Assembly (NCBI RefSeq): GCF_024453815.1 | Contig: NZ_CP072934.1 | Coordinates: 992,001-1,056,000, forward strand | Direction: 5' to 3' | DNA from: Corynebacterium pseudogenitalium | GTDB lineage: Bacteria > Actinomycetota > Actinomycetes > Mycobacteriales > Mycobacteriaceae | Length of the DNA stretch: 64,000 bases | Part shown: piece after piece, positions 9,824-19,100 of the stretch | Position numbering within the stretch: position 1 is the stretch's first letter | Layout: each line of letters begins with the position of its first letter | The notes under the pieces: generated by a model | Seen by the model: only the letters and a program-made list of their open reading frames with translations | The model's database searches: none | Told to the model about the DNA's origin: nothing | Position numbers and translations under genes: made by a program

Positions 9824-10078
9824 ATGCAAATTCACTACTTTGCCGCCGCACGCGCGGCCACAGGCGTCGCACAGGAAGAAGTTGGGAACTTTGCCACACT
9901 GCAGGAACTGCTTACCGACGCCGCTTCGCGCCACAACGGCACCACCGACGCAGGCCAAACGCTCGCAGACATCCTGGCGCGCTGCACCTTCCTGATCGAC
10001 GGAAAACGCGCCCGGCAGACTGACTCGCTCGAGTCCGCTGAGCGCGTTGATGTCATGCCACCGTTCGCCGGGGGCTAA
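9824..10078 (+). CDS. moaD: Molybdopterin synthase sulfur-carrier subunit MoaD
   Basis: Ubiquitin-like sulfur carrier; its C-terminal Gly-Gly is adenylated and thiocarboxylated by MoeZ, then donates sulfur within MoaE. 84 residues ending P-P-F-A-G-G, the required tail. The start M-Q-I-H-Y-F-A-A-A-R-A fits the family and follows TACCAT by 7 nt; an in-frame ATG at 9815 would add three residues. No Shine-Dalgarno is visible. The gene is divergent from moeA and its stop codon TAA interlocks with the stop of modBC on the other strand. The much longer frame running antisense through moeA is not the gene. Confidence 0.9.
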   Translation: MQIHYFAAARAATGVAQEEVGNFATLQELLTDAASRHNGTTDAGQTLADILARCTFLIDGKRARQTDSLESAERVDVMPPFAGG

Positions 10079-12012
10079 TCCGTCGGCTTTGGGTAGATGG
10101 CGATGTCATCCGTTTTGACGTAGCACGTTACAGATGCGCCGGGCTCAATGCCCGCATCGAGTGCCTCCTGACGCTGGACCGGGAGCGCCACAACCGCACC
10201 GTGGACGTCGAGCTCCACAGTGAGGCCACCTGAGGTACTGACATCGACTGTGGCCACGGTGGCCTCCAGTGAGTTGTAACCTCCCGGCGCTGCTCCGGCT
10301 GGGACGTGCAGCGAGACGTCCTGCGGCGCGAAGACTGCGACGGCATGATCATGCTGCTCGCACTGCTCTGAGGCGACACCGGTGAGCTCACCGACTGTGG
10401 TTGCCACGCGCGCAACGGAACCTTGGTGCGCGGCACCCACCATGTGCGCTGGAATCCAGTTCACGCTAGCGGGCAACCAGTTCACACCAGCGAGCCGTGC
10501 AGAAAACTGTGTCGCCGGAACTTTGAGCTCCTCGGCCGTCGGCCGCAGGCTGATGACGTTGCCTCGGTCCATTACCGCGACGTATTCCGCAAGGTTGGCC
10601 ACGTCCAATGGGTTGTGCGTAATCACGATCGTGGTGCGGTCGTGTGCCGTAGCCCGCAGTACCTGGCGCCAGTGATGCGCAGAGTTCACGTCGATCGCAG
10701 CGAGTGGCTCGTCAAGAATTAGCACGCGGGGGCGCGGTGCGAGCGCTCGTACTAGCGACACCTGTGATGCTTGACCGCCAGAGAGGGCGCGGACGGGGAC
10801 GTCGACAAGGTCGCGCAGCCCCGCTGAGGTCAGCAGCTCAAGTGCGCGCTGTTTGCTGCCAGTGACCATCGCGACAGCCTTCAGTGGGGTCGACGTAGGT
10901 GGCAGACCGGGGTTCTGGGTAAGCAACACAACTCCGCGTTTGTGCGCCGGGACAAGTTTGCTCGACGACGTGCCCGCATCAACCACGCGGTCGCCGATCA
11001 AGGTGCGCAAACCGCCGAGGCGCCCTGCAATTCTGTCTACCAGAGTGGTCTTCCCCGAGCCGTTCAAGCCAATGAGCGCCGTCGTGGCGTTCGCAGGGAA
11101 CGTTGTCTCACCGATGACGACGGGTACGCCCCCGTCCTCGGGGCTTGTCAGTAGGCGCAGCCGTTCCGTGTCCACCTCGTGGGTGGCGCGAGCGACTTCA
11201 CGGGAGCGCGTACGCGACAGAAATACCGTCGGCAGCGTCGATGCGGCAAGTGTGAGCACCGCCAGTGCGATGAGGATGGCTGATAGCCCATACGCGACGT
11301 CTTGATCCACTTCGCGGGCAATATAGATACCCAACGGCATGGTGCGCGTTGTGCCAGGCATAGAGCCGGCGAAGGTCAACGTGGTGCCGAACTCGCCGAG
11401 CGAGCGCGCAAACGCCAGCCCGGCCGCAGAGACGAGTGAGGGCGCGATTGCAGGCAGGATTATCTTGCGAGTAATCGTCGAGGGGCTCAGCCCCACGCCT
11501 GCGGCCGAGTATGTAATCTCCGGATCGAGTTGCCGCAGCGCCGCGTCAAGTGTGATGACAACGAACGGCAGCGCAATGAACACATGTGCAGCGACGACAC
11601 CCGGAAACGCGAACGCGAACTGAATATGCAGCGCGTCCAACAGCGGCGCAGCTAAGCCTCGGCGTCCGAGAAACGCGCTGAGCGCTAAACCACCGACGAC
11701 CGGCGGCATCGCTAGCGGAAGTAGCACGAGTACTCGCGCAAGGCCTGCACCTCGTCGCAAGTGTTGCATCCATAGCGCAAGCGGTGTGCCCAGCAGGAGT
11801 GTGATGACGCACGCCAGGACAGCGGAGCGCAGCGTGACGCGGAGCAACTGCTGTGTCGATGCGGAGGCAAGGATCTCACCGAGCTGGTCCCATGGCACAC
11901 GTGCACCAAGCGCCAGGATCGGCAACACAATGGCGGCGAGTGCAAAAAGCGCCAGGACCCACACCAACATTGGTGTCTGGCGTGGGGCCTGACGAAGCGT
12001 TGACTGCTGCAT
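10075..12012 (-). CDS. modB: Molybdate ABC transporter, fused permease-ATPase ModBC
   Basis: Single polypeptide of 645 residues combining the ModB permease (about 1-265, six hydrophobic segments, with the E-F-G-T-T-L-type cytoplasmic loop) and the ModC ATPase. Walker A G-L-N-G-S-G-K-T-T is near 313, signature L-S-G-G-Q near 410, Walker B R-V-L-I-L-D-E-P shortly after, and a TOBE-like molybdate-binding segment lies at the C-terminus (from about 560). It imports molybdate delivered by ModA, encoded 25 bases upstream. ATG 12012 is used; upstream in-frame codons enter modA. The 3' end overlaps moaD by the shared CTAA. Confidence 0.9.
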   Translation of the reverse strand: MQQSTLRQAPRQTPMLVWVLALFALAAIVLPILALGARVPWDQLGEILASASTQQLLRVTLRSAVLACVITLLLGTPLALWMQHLRRGAGLARVLVLLPLAMPPVVGGLALSAFLGRRGLAAPLLDALHIQFAFAFPGVVAAHVFIALPFVVITLDAALRQLDPEITYSAAGVGLSPSTITRKIILPAIAPSLVSAAGLAFARSLGEFGTTLTFAGSMPGTTRTMPLGIYIAREVDQDVAYGLSAILIALAVLTLAASTLPTVFLSRTRSREVARATHEVDTERLRLLTSPEDGGVPVVIGETTFPANATTALIGLNGSGKTTLVDRIAGRLGGLRTLIGDRVVDAGTSSSKLVPAHKRGVVLLTQNPGLPPTSTPLKAVAMVTGSKQRALELLTSAGLRDLVDVPVRALSGGQASQVSLVRALAPRPRVLILDEPLAAIDVNSAHHWRQVLRATAHDRTTIVITHNPLDVANLAEYVAVMDRGNVISLRPTAEELKVPATQFSARLAGVNWLPASVNWIPAHMVGAAHQGSVARVATTVGELTGVASEQCEQHDHAVAVFAPQDVSLHVPAGAAPGGYNSLEATVATVDVSTSGGLTVELDVHGAVVALPVQRQEALDAGIEPGASVTCYVKTDDIAIYPKPTD

Positions 12013-12037
12013 GAGTACGGACTCTACCCGGTGGTTA

Positions 12038-12820
12038 CTACTGGGAGGCAGGGGTGAAACCGTACTTCTCCCACACGACGGCCATCTCTGGGCTTGCAAG
12101 CAGCTCAAAGAGCTTTTGCGCTGCAGCTTCGTCGGTGGTGTTGGTAGTAACGGCAGCGACGAGGGAGTTCGGTTTCTCTTCAGCGTGTGGGACGTTCAGG
12201 ACCTCGACACTGTCGCCGGCTGCCGCAGCATCAGTGCGGTAAACGAAGCCAGCGTCGGCCTCTCCGGAGACCACCTTGCCCAGGGTGTCGGAGACGCTGT
12301 GCTCAAGAGATACAGGAGTGATGGTGAGATTGTTCGCTGCGACAAGCTCGTTGGTCACGGAGCCACATGGGACCTGTGCATCACAAACAACCAGGTTCAC
12401 GCCCGCTTCTTGGATATCCTCGATGCTCTTGATGCCTGCTGGGTTGCCTTTCGGCACCACGAGCACCATCGAGTTCGTCGCTACGACTTTCGGGTCCTTT
12501 GCGACGCCCGCCTCGACAGCTTTGTCCATATTCTTCTGGTCAGCCGTGATCAGCACATCACCGGGTGCGCCCTCCTTTAGTTGCTGCACCAGGTCAGAGG
12601 ATCCGGCGTTGACGAACTCGAGGTTGCTCTCCGACATTTCCGAAAGGTCGTCGTTCAACACGCGTGTGGAGGCTGCGCCCATAACGATGAGGTCGCTGGT
12701 TGCCTCAGCGGTCGGTGCTTTCGAGGCGGTGCTTTCGGAATCGGTGCCACCGGTGCAGGCGGTCAGTCCGGTCGTTGCCAGAGCAACGGCGAACAATGCG
12801 GCAAGACGAGAAGAACGCAT
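12038..12820 (-). CDS. modA: Molybdate-binding lipoprotein ModA
   Basis: Periplasm-side substrate-binding protein of the molybdate transporter. 260 residues. The N-terminal signal peptide has lipobox L-T-A-C (Cys22), so the mature protein is lipid-anchored. Downstream are ModA-like segments such as V-M-G-A-A-S-T-R-V-L and D-V-L-I-T-A-D. AAGGAT precedes ATG 12820; a TTG 15 bases upstream is less likely. It starts a modA-modBC pair separated from the nar operon by a terminator. Confidence 0.92.
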   Translation of the reverse strand: MRSSRLAALFAVALATTGLTACTGGTDSESTASKAPTAEATSDLIVMGAASTRVLNDDLSEMSESNLEFVNAGSSDLVQQLKEGAPGDVLITADQKNMDKAVEAGVAKDPKVVATNSMVLVVPKGNPAGIKSIEDIQEAGVNLVVCDAQVPCGSVTNELVAANNLTITPVSLEHSVSDTLGKVVSGEADAGFVYRTDAAAAGDSVEVLNVPHAEEKPNSLVAAVTTNTTDEAAAQKLFELLASPEMAVVWEKYGFTPASQ

Positions 12821-12865
12821 GAAAAATCCTTCCAACGGGGGATTGAATATGAATATAAATTATCT

Positions 12866-12916
12866 TAAAAAAGGGGTAGAAGCGAAGAATGCCCCCGGAA
12901 GAAGAGCTCCGGGGGC
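12866..12916 (-). terminator. Terminator of the nar operon
   Basis: A perfect 9-bp stem (GCCCCCGGA at 12891-12899 with TCCGGGGGC at 12908-12916, 8-nt loop) lies just downstream of narI. On the minus strand it is followed by a T-rich stretch including six consecutive T about 18 nt later. The U-tract is displaced, so efficiency is uncertain. Confidence 0.7.
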
Positions 12917-12940
12917 AGCACTGGTGAGCGGGTGGAAGCG

Positions 12941-13699
12941 CTAGTGCTTCAGCTGGCGTCCGTTCGAGCGGATCGGTTCCCACTGCGCTTCCGAGCGGCG
13001 GCCCTGGACCTCTTGGCCACGCGAGCGGTAGACCACGTATGGCCTGGTGGAGTATCCCACCGGGGCCGAGAACGCGTGGACAAGGCGTGTGAAAGGCCAG
13101 CAGGCGATCAACGTGAAGCCAGCCAGTACGTGGACCTTAAACTGCCACGGTGCCTGGACCATCAAGTCGGGCATCGGGTTAAAGATCAACAGTTGGCGTA
13201 GCCACGGCGAGATCGTTTCACGGTAGTCATAGCCGCCGGGCACCCCGAACACCTGCGTCGAGACAGTCGCGATAAAGCCAGAGCAGATTGCGATTGTGAG
13301 GAACACATACATGAACTTGTCGGAGGTGGCCGTCGATAAGAACACCGAACGGTTGACCACACGACGGTAGAGCAAACCAAGCAGCCCCAACACCACGGCG
13401 ATGCCAGCGATGGTGCCTGGAATCGTTGCGATGAGATGGTAGGCGTGATCGCTGATGCCCATGCCGCGGGTCCACGACTTCGGAATCGCCAGGCCCATCA
13501 AGTGGCCAATGACCACGAAGACCATGCCCCAGTGGAATAGTGGCGAGGAGAGCCGCAATAACTTCGACTCGTAGATTTGTGACGAGTGGGTAGTCCAGCC
13601 CATTTGGTCATAGCGCCAGCGCCAAATAATGCCGATGACAAACGCGGCGATGGCCAACCAGGGAAAGGCCACCCACAGGAATTCTTCAATACCAGTCAT
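12941..13699 (-). CDS. narI: Respiratory nitrate reductase gamma subunit (cytochrome b)
   Basis: Membrane diheme cytochrome b that oxidises menaquinol and passes electrons to NarH. 252 residues with five hydrophobic segments; conserved histidines lie in F-H-W-G, I-G-H-L-M-G and K-V-H-V-L-A-G-F, fitting the heme ligands of the family. Last gene of narKGHJI, 15 bases after narJ, followed by a hairpin. AGGACTGAACTC precedes the ATG. Confidence 0.95.
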   Translation of the reverse strand: MTGIEEFLWVAFPWLAIAAFVIGIIWRWRYDQMGWTTHSSQIYESKLLRLSSPLFHWGMVFVVIGHLMGLAIPKSWTRGMGISDHAYHLIATIPGTIAGIAVVLGLLGLLYRRVVNRSVFLSTATSDKFMYVFLTIAICSGFIATVSTQVFGVPGGYDYRETISPWLRQLLIFNPMPDLMVQAPWQFKVHVLAGFTLIACWPFTRLVHAFSAPVGYSTRPYVVYRSRGQEVQGRRSEAQWEPIRSNGRQLKH

Positions 13700-13714
13700 A
13701 GTGAGTTCAGTCCT

Positions 13715-14410
13715 TTAATTGTGGTTGGGAGAAGCCGTTGGAAACGGCAGGGGAGTAGTTTCAATACCGACCATCTCCGCAGGAGGGCCCTGGCGAATCA
13801 GGTTGATGTAGCGAGCAATTGTTTCCTCGCTGATGGTTGGGAGCAGCATGCACACTGCTGTGAGCAAGTGAGCGTACGGGCTACCCAGTCCGACCAGAGC
13901 ATGACGCAGCACCTCAAGTCCGTCACGGTGCGAGGCAATCATCTCCAACGCGTGCTGCTGAGAGTCCGCGTCAGCGAGCGCAAGCGCCTCCAGGACCACG
14001 CAAAGGTGGTCGGGGAGTTCCTCGGAGATCTCCTCCATTCCCAGGCCAGCCAACTGTTGGCGAAATGCCAAGATGGCGGCACCGCGCTGGCGGGTATCGC
14101 CCACTGAGTAGTAGGAGAGGTGCAGCGCGCAGCGACGACGCTGATCAAAGGTTTCAACGTAATGCTCCTGGAGCGGCAACAAGCCGAGGCCCCGTGCCCT
14201 GCCAATGAACTCCGTGATTTCCGCAGCAACAGGGGCTGGAAGCAGCCCGAGCTGCTCTTCGACTGTCTCCGCCGTGGAGAAGAACTCCTCCTCCGGGTAA
14301 CGCAACATGAGGCTGAGCGCCATCGCTGCGACCTGGCGCTGCTGCGTATCGCACGCTACCGGTGTCACGAGCTCCTCGGGCACAACCCCGATTTGGGTCC
14401 GGGTGCTCAT
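13715..14410 (-). CDS. narJ: Nitrate reductase assembly chaperone
   Basis: TorD/NarJ-family cytoplasmic chaperone that binds the NarG N-terminus and promotes cofactor insertion; not part of the final enzyme. 231 residues, helical, with the family block V-E-T-F-D-Q-R-R-R-C-A-L-H-L-S-Y-Y near 85-101 followed by G-D-T-R-Q-R-G. Its ATG shares the A of the narH stop (TAATG), so translation is coupled. Confidence 0.95.
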   Translation of the reverse strand: MSTRTQIGVVPEELVTPVACDTQQRQVAAMALSLMLRYPEEEFFSTAETVEEQLGLLPAPVAAEITEFIGRARGLGLLPLQEHYVETFDQRRRCALHLSYYSVGDTRQRGAAILAFRQQLAGLGMEEISEELPDHLCVVLEALALADADSQQHALEMIASHRDGLEVLRHALVGLGSPYAHLLTAVCMLLPTISEETIARYINLIRQGPPAEMVGIETTPLPFPTASPNHN

Positions 14411-16134
14411 TACTGCTCACCCTCGCGTCGCGCGATGTTGCCGTCAGCACTCGGGCCTTCCTCAACCGGGTTCGGCGCCGGAGTGGAGGCCTCTGGTGCA
14501 GCAGGGCGGTAGTTCTCGCTTGCGGTCTTCGGCTCGCGAGTCTTCAACGCGGTGGGGAACATCGCGTCAGGACGGTCGCCGGTCCACGACATCAGGGACA
14601 CCTTGCCAGGCTGAGCGTTGTCGGCCTCTTCGTGGCAGGCACTCGGCGCGCCCATACCGAGGTTGGCCATGAGATCGCCACTGGCTGGATCGACGCCACC
14701 AAACGGATCCAGCGAGGACACACCACGCGGGGTCTCCGGTGAGGTGGTCGGGATGACGTAGCGGTCGTCATACTTGGCAATCGCCAGCAGGCGGTACATC
14801 GCCTCCAGGTCCTTGCCCGTCATGCCGACGGCACTTGCAATCGCCTCATTCGTAGGCTGGCCCAGGTTGATGTCGCGCATGTAGGAACGCATCGCGGCGA
14901 GGCGGCGGAGGGAAAGCTCCACCGGGACGGTATCGCCAGCGGTGAACAGACCAGCCTGGTACTCCAGCGGGATGCGCATATTTGAAATTGCGCTGAGCAA
15001 CACCTTGTGGTCTTCGCCGTCGGCGCCAGTCTTCGTCACCTGATCAACGATCGGCGACAGCGACGGGATGTACCACACCATCGGCAGCGTGCGGAACTCT
15101 GGGTGCAGTGGCAGCGCCACACCATAGGTGAAGATCAGGTCATAGATTGGGGAGTTCTGCGCAGCCTCGATCCAGGAGTGAGGAATACCCTCTTCGGTTG
15201 CCGCGCGGACGACCTCAGGGTCACGGGGATCGAGGAAGAGCGACTTCTGCGCCTCAAACAGGTCCTTCTCATCGGGTGTCGACGCCGCCTCTGCAACACG
15301 GTCCGCGTCGTAGAGCAGTACGCCAAGGTAACGCAGACGCCCCACACATGTCTCCGAGCACACGGTCGGCTGGCCGACCTCAATGCGCGGGTAGCACAGC
15401 GTACATTTTTCGGCCTTGCCCGTCTTGTGGTTGAAGTACACCTTCTTGTACGGGCAGCCAGAGACGCACATGCGCCAGCCGCGGCAGCTGTCCTGGTCAA
15501 CCAGGACGATGCCGTCCTCAGTGCGCTTGTACATCGCGCCTGACGGGCAGGAAGACACACACGTTGGGTTCAGGCAGTGTTCACAGATGCGCGGGAGGTA
15601 GAACATGAAGGACTCTTCAATTTCCTTCTTCACCTCCAGGTTCATCTTCTCCAGGACTTGGTCATCGTCCATGGTTGCCGTCGAACCACCAAGATTGTCA
15701 TCCCAGTTCGAAGACCAGGAGATCGTGTCGATCGGTTTGCCAGTGATCTGCGACTTCGGCCGAGCCGTCGGCTGCGTCTTCTGGCCAGCTGGGGCGCTGA
15801 TGAGCTTCTCGTACTCATAGGTCCACGGCTCGTAGTAGTCCTCGATCGTCGGCATGTTCGGGTTGTGGAAAATAGTGGCCAGACGCTTGATACGTCCACC
15901 CTGGCGTGGCTTGAGCTTGCCGCTGCCGTCAAGCTTCCAGCCGCCCTTCCACTTCTCCTGGTCCTCCCACGAGCGTGGGTAGCCCACACCGGGACGGGTT
16001 TCAACGTTGTTGAACCAGATGTACTCCGTGCCTTCACGGTTGGTCCATGCCTGCTTACACGTCACCGAACACGTATGGCATCCGATGCACTTGTCCAGGT
16101 TCATGACCATGGCAATTTGCGCCATAACTCGCAT
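14410..16134 (-). CDS. narH: Respiratory nitrate reductase beta subunit
   Basis: Iron-sulfur electron-transfer subunit between NarI and NarG. 574 residues. Four cysteine groups are visible: C16-x2-C19-x2-C22-x3-C26; C-E-H-C-L-N-P-T-C-V-S-S-C-P near 180; C-R-G-W-R-M-C-V-S-G-C-P, where Trp replaces one Cys as expected for the [3Fe-4S] centre; and C-T-L-C plus C-S-E-T-C. The ATG overlaps the narG stop as TAATG, with AGGAGGTG in the end of narG as ribosome site. Confidence 0.97.
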   Translation of the reverse strand: MRVMAQIAMVMNLDKCIGCHTCSVTCKQAWTNREGTEYIWFNNVETRPGVGYPRSWEDQEKWKGGWKLDGSGKLKPRQGGRIKRLATIFHNPNMPTIEDYYEPWTYEYEKLISAPAGQKTQPTARPKSQITGKPIDTISWSSNWDDNLGGSTATMDDDQVLEKMNLEVKKEIEESFMFYLPRICEHCLNPTCVSSCPSGAMYKRTEDGIVLVDQDSCRGWRMCVSGCPYKKVYFNHKTGKAEKCTLCYPRIEVGQPTVCSETCVGRLRYLGVLLYDADRVAEAASTPDEKDLFEAQKSLFLDPRDPEVVRAATEEGIPHSWIEAAQNSPIYDLIFTYGVALPLHPEFRTLPMVWYIPSLSPIVDQVTKTGADGEDHKVLLSAISNMRIPLEYQAGLFTAGDTVPVELSLRRLAAMRSYMRDINLGQPTNEAIASAVGMTGKDLEAMYRLLAIAKYDDRYVIPTTSPETPRGVSSLDPFGGVDPASGDLMANLGMGAPSACHEEADNAQPGKVSLMSWTGDRPDAMFPTALKTREPKTASENYRPAAPEASTPAPNPVEEGPSADGNIARREGEQ

Positions 16135-19100
16135 TAGTACTGCACCTCCTGGGAGCGACGACGGATGCGGGTAACCTCGTCGCGGTTGTTGCCGGTTGGG
16201 CCGATGTAGTTGAATCCGTAGGTCAAGTGGCCGTAGCCACCAGCCACATGCAGTGGCTTGATGGTGATGCGGGTCAGCGAGTTGTGCGTGCCGCCACGTC
16301 GGCCGGAACGCTCGTTCAGTGGTGTGCCCACTGTGCGTTCCTGCGCGTGGTTCATGATGACCGTTCCTTCCGGAATGCGGTGGGTGACCACAGCACGCGC
16401 TGAGACAACACCGTTGCGGTTGTAGAGCTCAACCCACTCGTTGTCCTTGACACCGATCTTCTGAGCATCCGCATCCGACATCCAGACGACCTGGCCACCG
16501 CGGGAGATGGACAAAACATGAAGGTTGTCGAAGTATTGCGAGTGAATCGACCACTTATTGTGCGGGGTGAGGTAGCGCACCGTGATCTCTGGATTGCCGT
16601 CCTCGCCCTTGAGAATCTCGCCCGGACGGGTCTCACCATTAAGACGCATGCGGTCAAGCGGTGGCTTAAACACGGGGAGTTGCTCGCCGTAGTCAATGAA
16701 CCAGTCGTGATCGATGAAGTAGTGCATACGGCCAGAAAGGGTGTTCCAGGGCTTGTCCATCGCGAGGTTCAGCGAGAACGCGGTGTAGCGACGCCCATCG
16801 CGCTTGTCCCCAGACCACTCCGGCGAGGTGATGACCTCTTGCGGGCGTTCCTTGACCTTGTCCCACACGATCTGGGCGTCCTCGGTGCCTTCCCAGAACT
16901 CGCTAGTGTCCGAACCGAGCATCTTGCCCAGGTTTTCGAAACCGTTGCGTGCGACTTCGCCGTTGGACACACCGGACAGGTGCAGGATCGCTTGTGCGGC
17001 CTTCACCGCAGAGTTCAATGCTGGGCGGTCGCCTGCTGAAGCAGTCTCAGCGACGCCGTTCATACCGAAGAGCTCACCAACCTGCTTTTCAACGTTAAAC
17101 GGCGTGCCGTGTACGTTCGTGCCAGCCTTCTCGGTCAGTGGGCCGAAAGACATCCACTTCTCGAACACCTTGGTGTAGTCGCGTTCAACCGGGACCAGCT
17201 TTGCCATCGTTTGGCCCGGAATCATGCCGACTTCCTTGACATCGGGCACCACGCCGTTCGCCATGTTCGGGTTGATCTCGTCCGGTGCGTCGTGGGAGAT
17301 AGGCGCGGTGACGATGTCCGTCTGTACTCCCAGCCACTTGCCGGCCATGCGGGAAACAGCGTCGGACATATCGCGGAAGATCTCCCAGTCACTGCGGGCC
17401 TCCCACGGCGGGTTGATCGCAGCGTTAAAAGTGTGGATGAACGGGTGCATATCCGTCGTGGACAAGTCGTTCTTCTCGTACCAGGTGGCCGCAGGGAAAA
17501 CGATGTCTGACACCAGGGTGGTCGAGGTGTTACGGAAGTCCGTAGTCATCATCAGGTCGAGCTTGCCTATCGGTGCCTCTTCGCGCCAGCGAATCGACTT
17601 CGGGCGCTCACCCTCGGCCAGCTCCTCCGCGGAGACATCCGAATCAACCCCCAACATGTGGCGCAGGAAGTACTCGGTACCCTTTGCCGAAGAACCCATC
17701 AGGTTCGTGCGCCAGTTCAGCAGGATGCGAGGCCAGTTCTCCGGAGCATCCGGATCCTCAGCAGCGAACTCCATCTGGCCAGACTCCAACTGGTCGACGA
17801 CGTAGTCCTTCACATCCATGCCCGCTTCCTTCGCTTGCTCAGCAAGCAGCAGTGGGTTGCGGTTGAACTGCGGATACGACGGCATCCAGCCACGCTTCAT
17901 GGCCTCGACCAGCGTCTCCGACAGGAACTTATCTTCCGACGCGCCCTTACGAGCCAGCGGCGAGGCCATCCTGGAAGCCTTCGAGTTATCGTACCGCCAC
18001 TGGGACGTGGTCAGGTAGTAGAAACCGGTGGTGATCATGTGGCGCGGCGGACGGTTCCAGTCATTCGCGAACGCGTACTGGCTCCAGCCCGACTGAGGGC
18101 GCAGCTTCTCCTGACCCACGTAGTGCGCCCAACCGCCGCCGTTGACACCTTGGGTGCCACACATAGAAGTCAGCGCAAGGAAAGTGCGGTAGATCGAGTC
18201 CGCGTGGACGTAGTGGTTCGCGCCCGCGCCCATGATGATCTGGGAGCGGCCCTTCGAGTCCAGCGCGTTCTGCGCGAACTCTGTAGCGATGCGCTCGATC
18301 TGCGCAACCGGAACACTCGACAGCTCTTCTGCCCATGCGGGCGTGCCGACCTCAGAGGCGTCGTTAAAGTCAGCCGGCCAAGAGCCAGGCAGCTGCAGCG
18401 ACGGACGGTTCACACCGTAGTGCGCCAGCATGAGGTCGTACACGGTGGTGACGGTGCGGCCTGCGACCTCGCGGACCGGAACACCGCGGCGGTAGACGCC
18501 AGCGCCGATAGGACCGTCCGAGTCCAAAGCCTCGCGCGAGGCATCCATGTCGAAGCGTGGGAAGCACACCTCGGCTGTGCCGTAGGAGTTGGTATCCGCC
18601 ATGGACATCACCGGGTTCGCGTTATCGTGGCGGAGATTCCATTTGCCCGGATCGGTCTTGTAGTGGTCCGCGATGGTGCCACCTGGGTCGACAACGGTGC
18701 CGTCCGCTTCAATGTTGAGCAGGCGGTACTGTGCGTTATCGCTGCTGGCCAGGGAGGCGTCGTCAAGCTTGTCTGCGGTGAGGAACTTGCCTGGAGTCAA
18801 GGTGCCGTCCTCGAGCTGATCAAGCTCTACCAGGAACGGCGCATCCGTGTACTTGAGCATGTAATCCATGAAGTACTGCGGTTGCTGCGCTACATGGAAC
18901 TTGCTCAAGATAACGTGGCCCATCGCGAAGGCGAGCGCGCCGTCGGTTCCCGGCGACATGCGCATCCACTCGTCGGCGAACTTCGCCGCATCGTTGTAGT
19001 CCGGGGAAACCACGACGATCTTGGTGCCCTTGTAACGCACCTCGGTCATGAAGTGGGAGTCCGGCGTACGGGTCACCGGGATGTTCGAGCCCCACATCAT

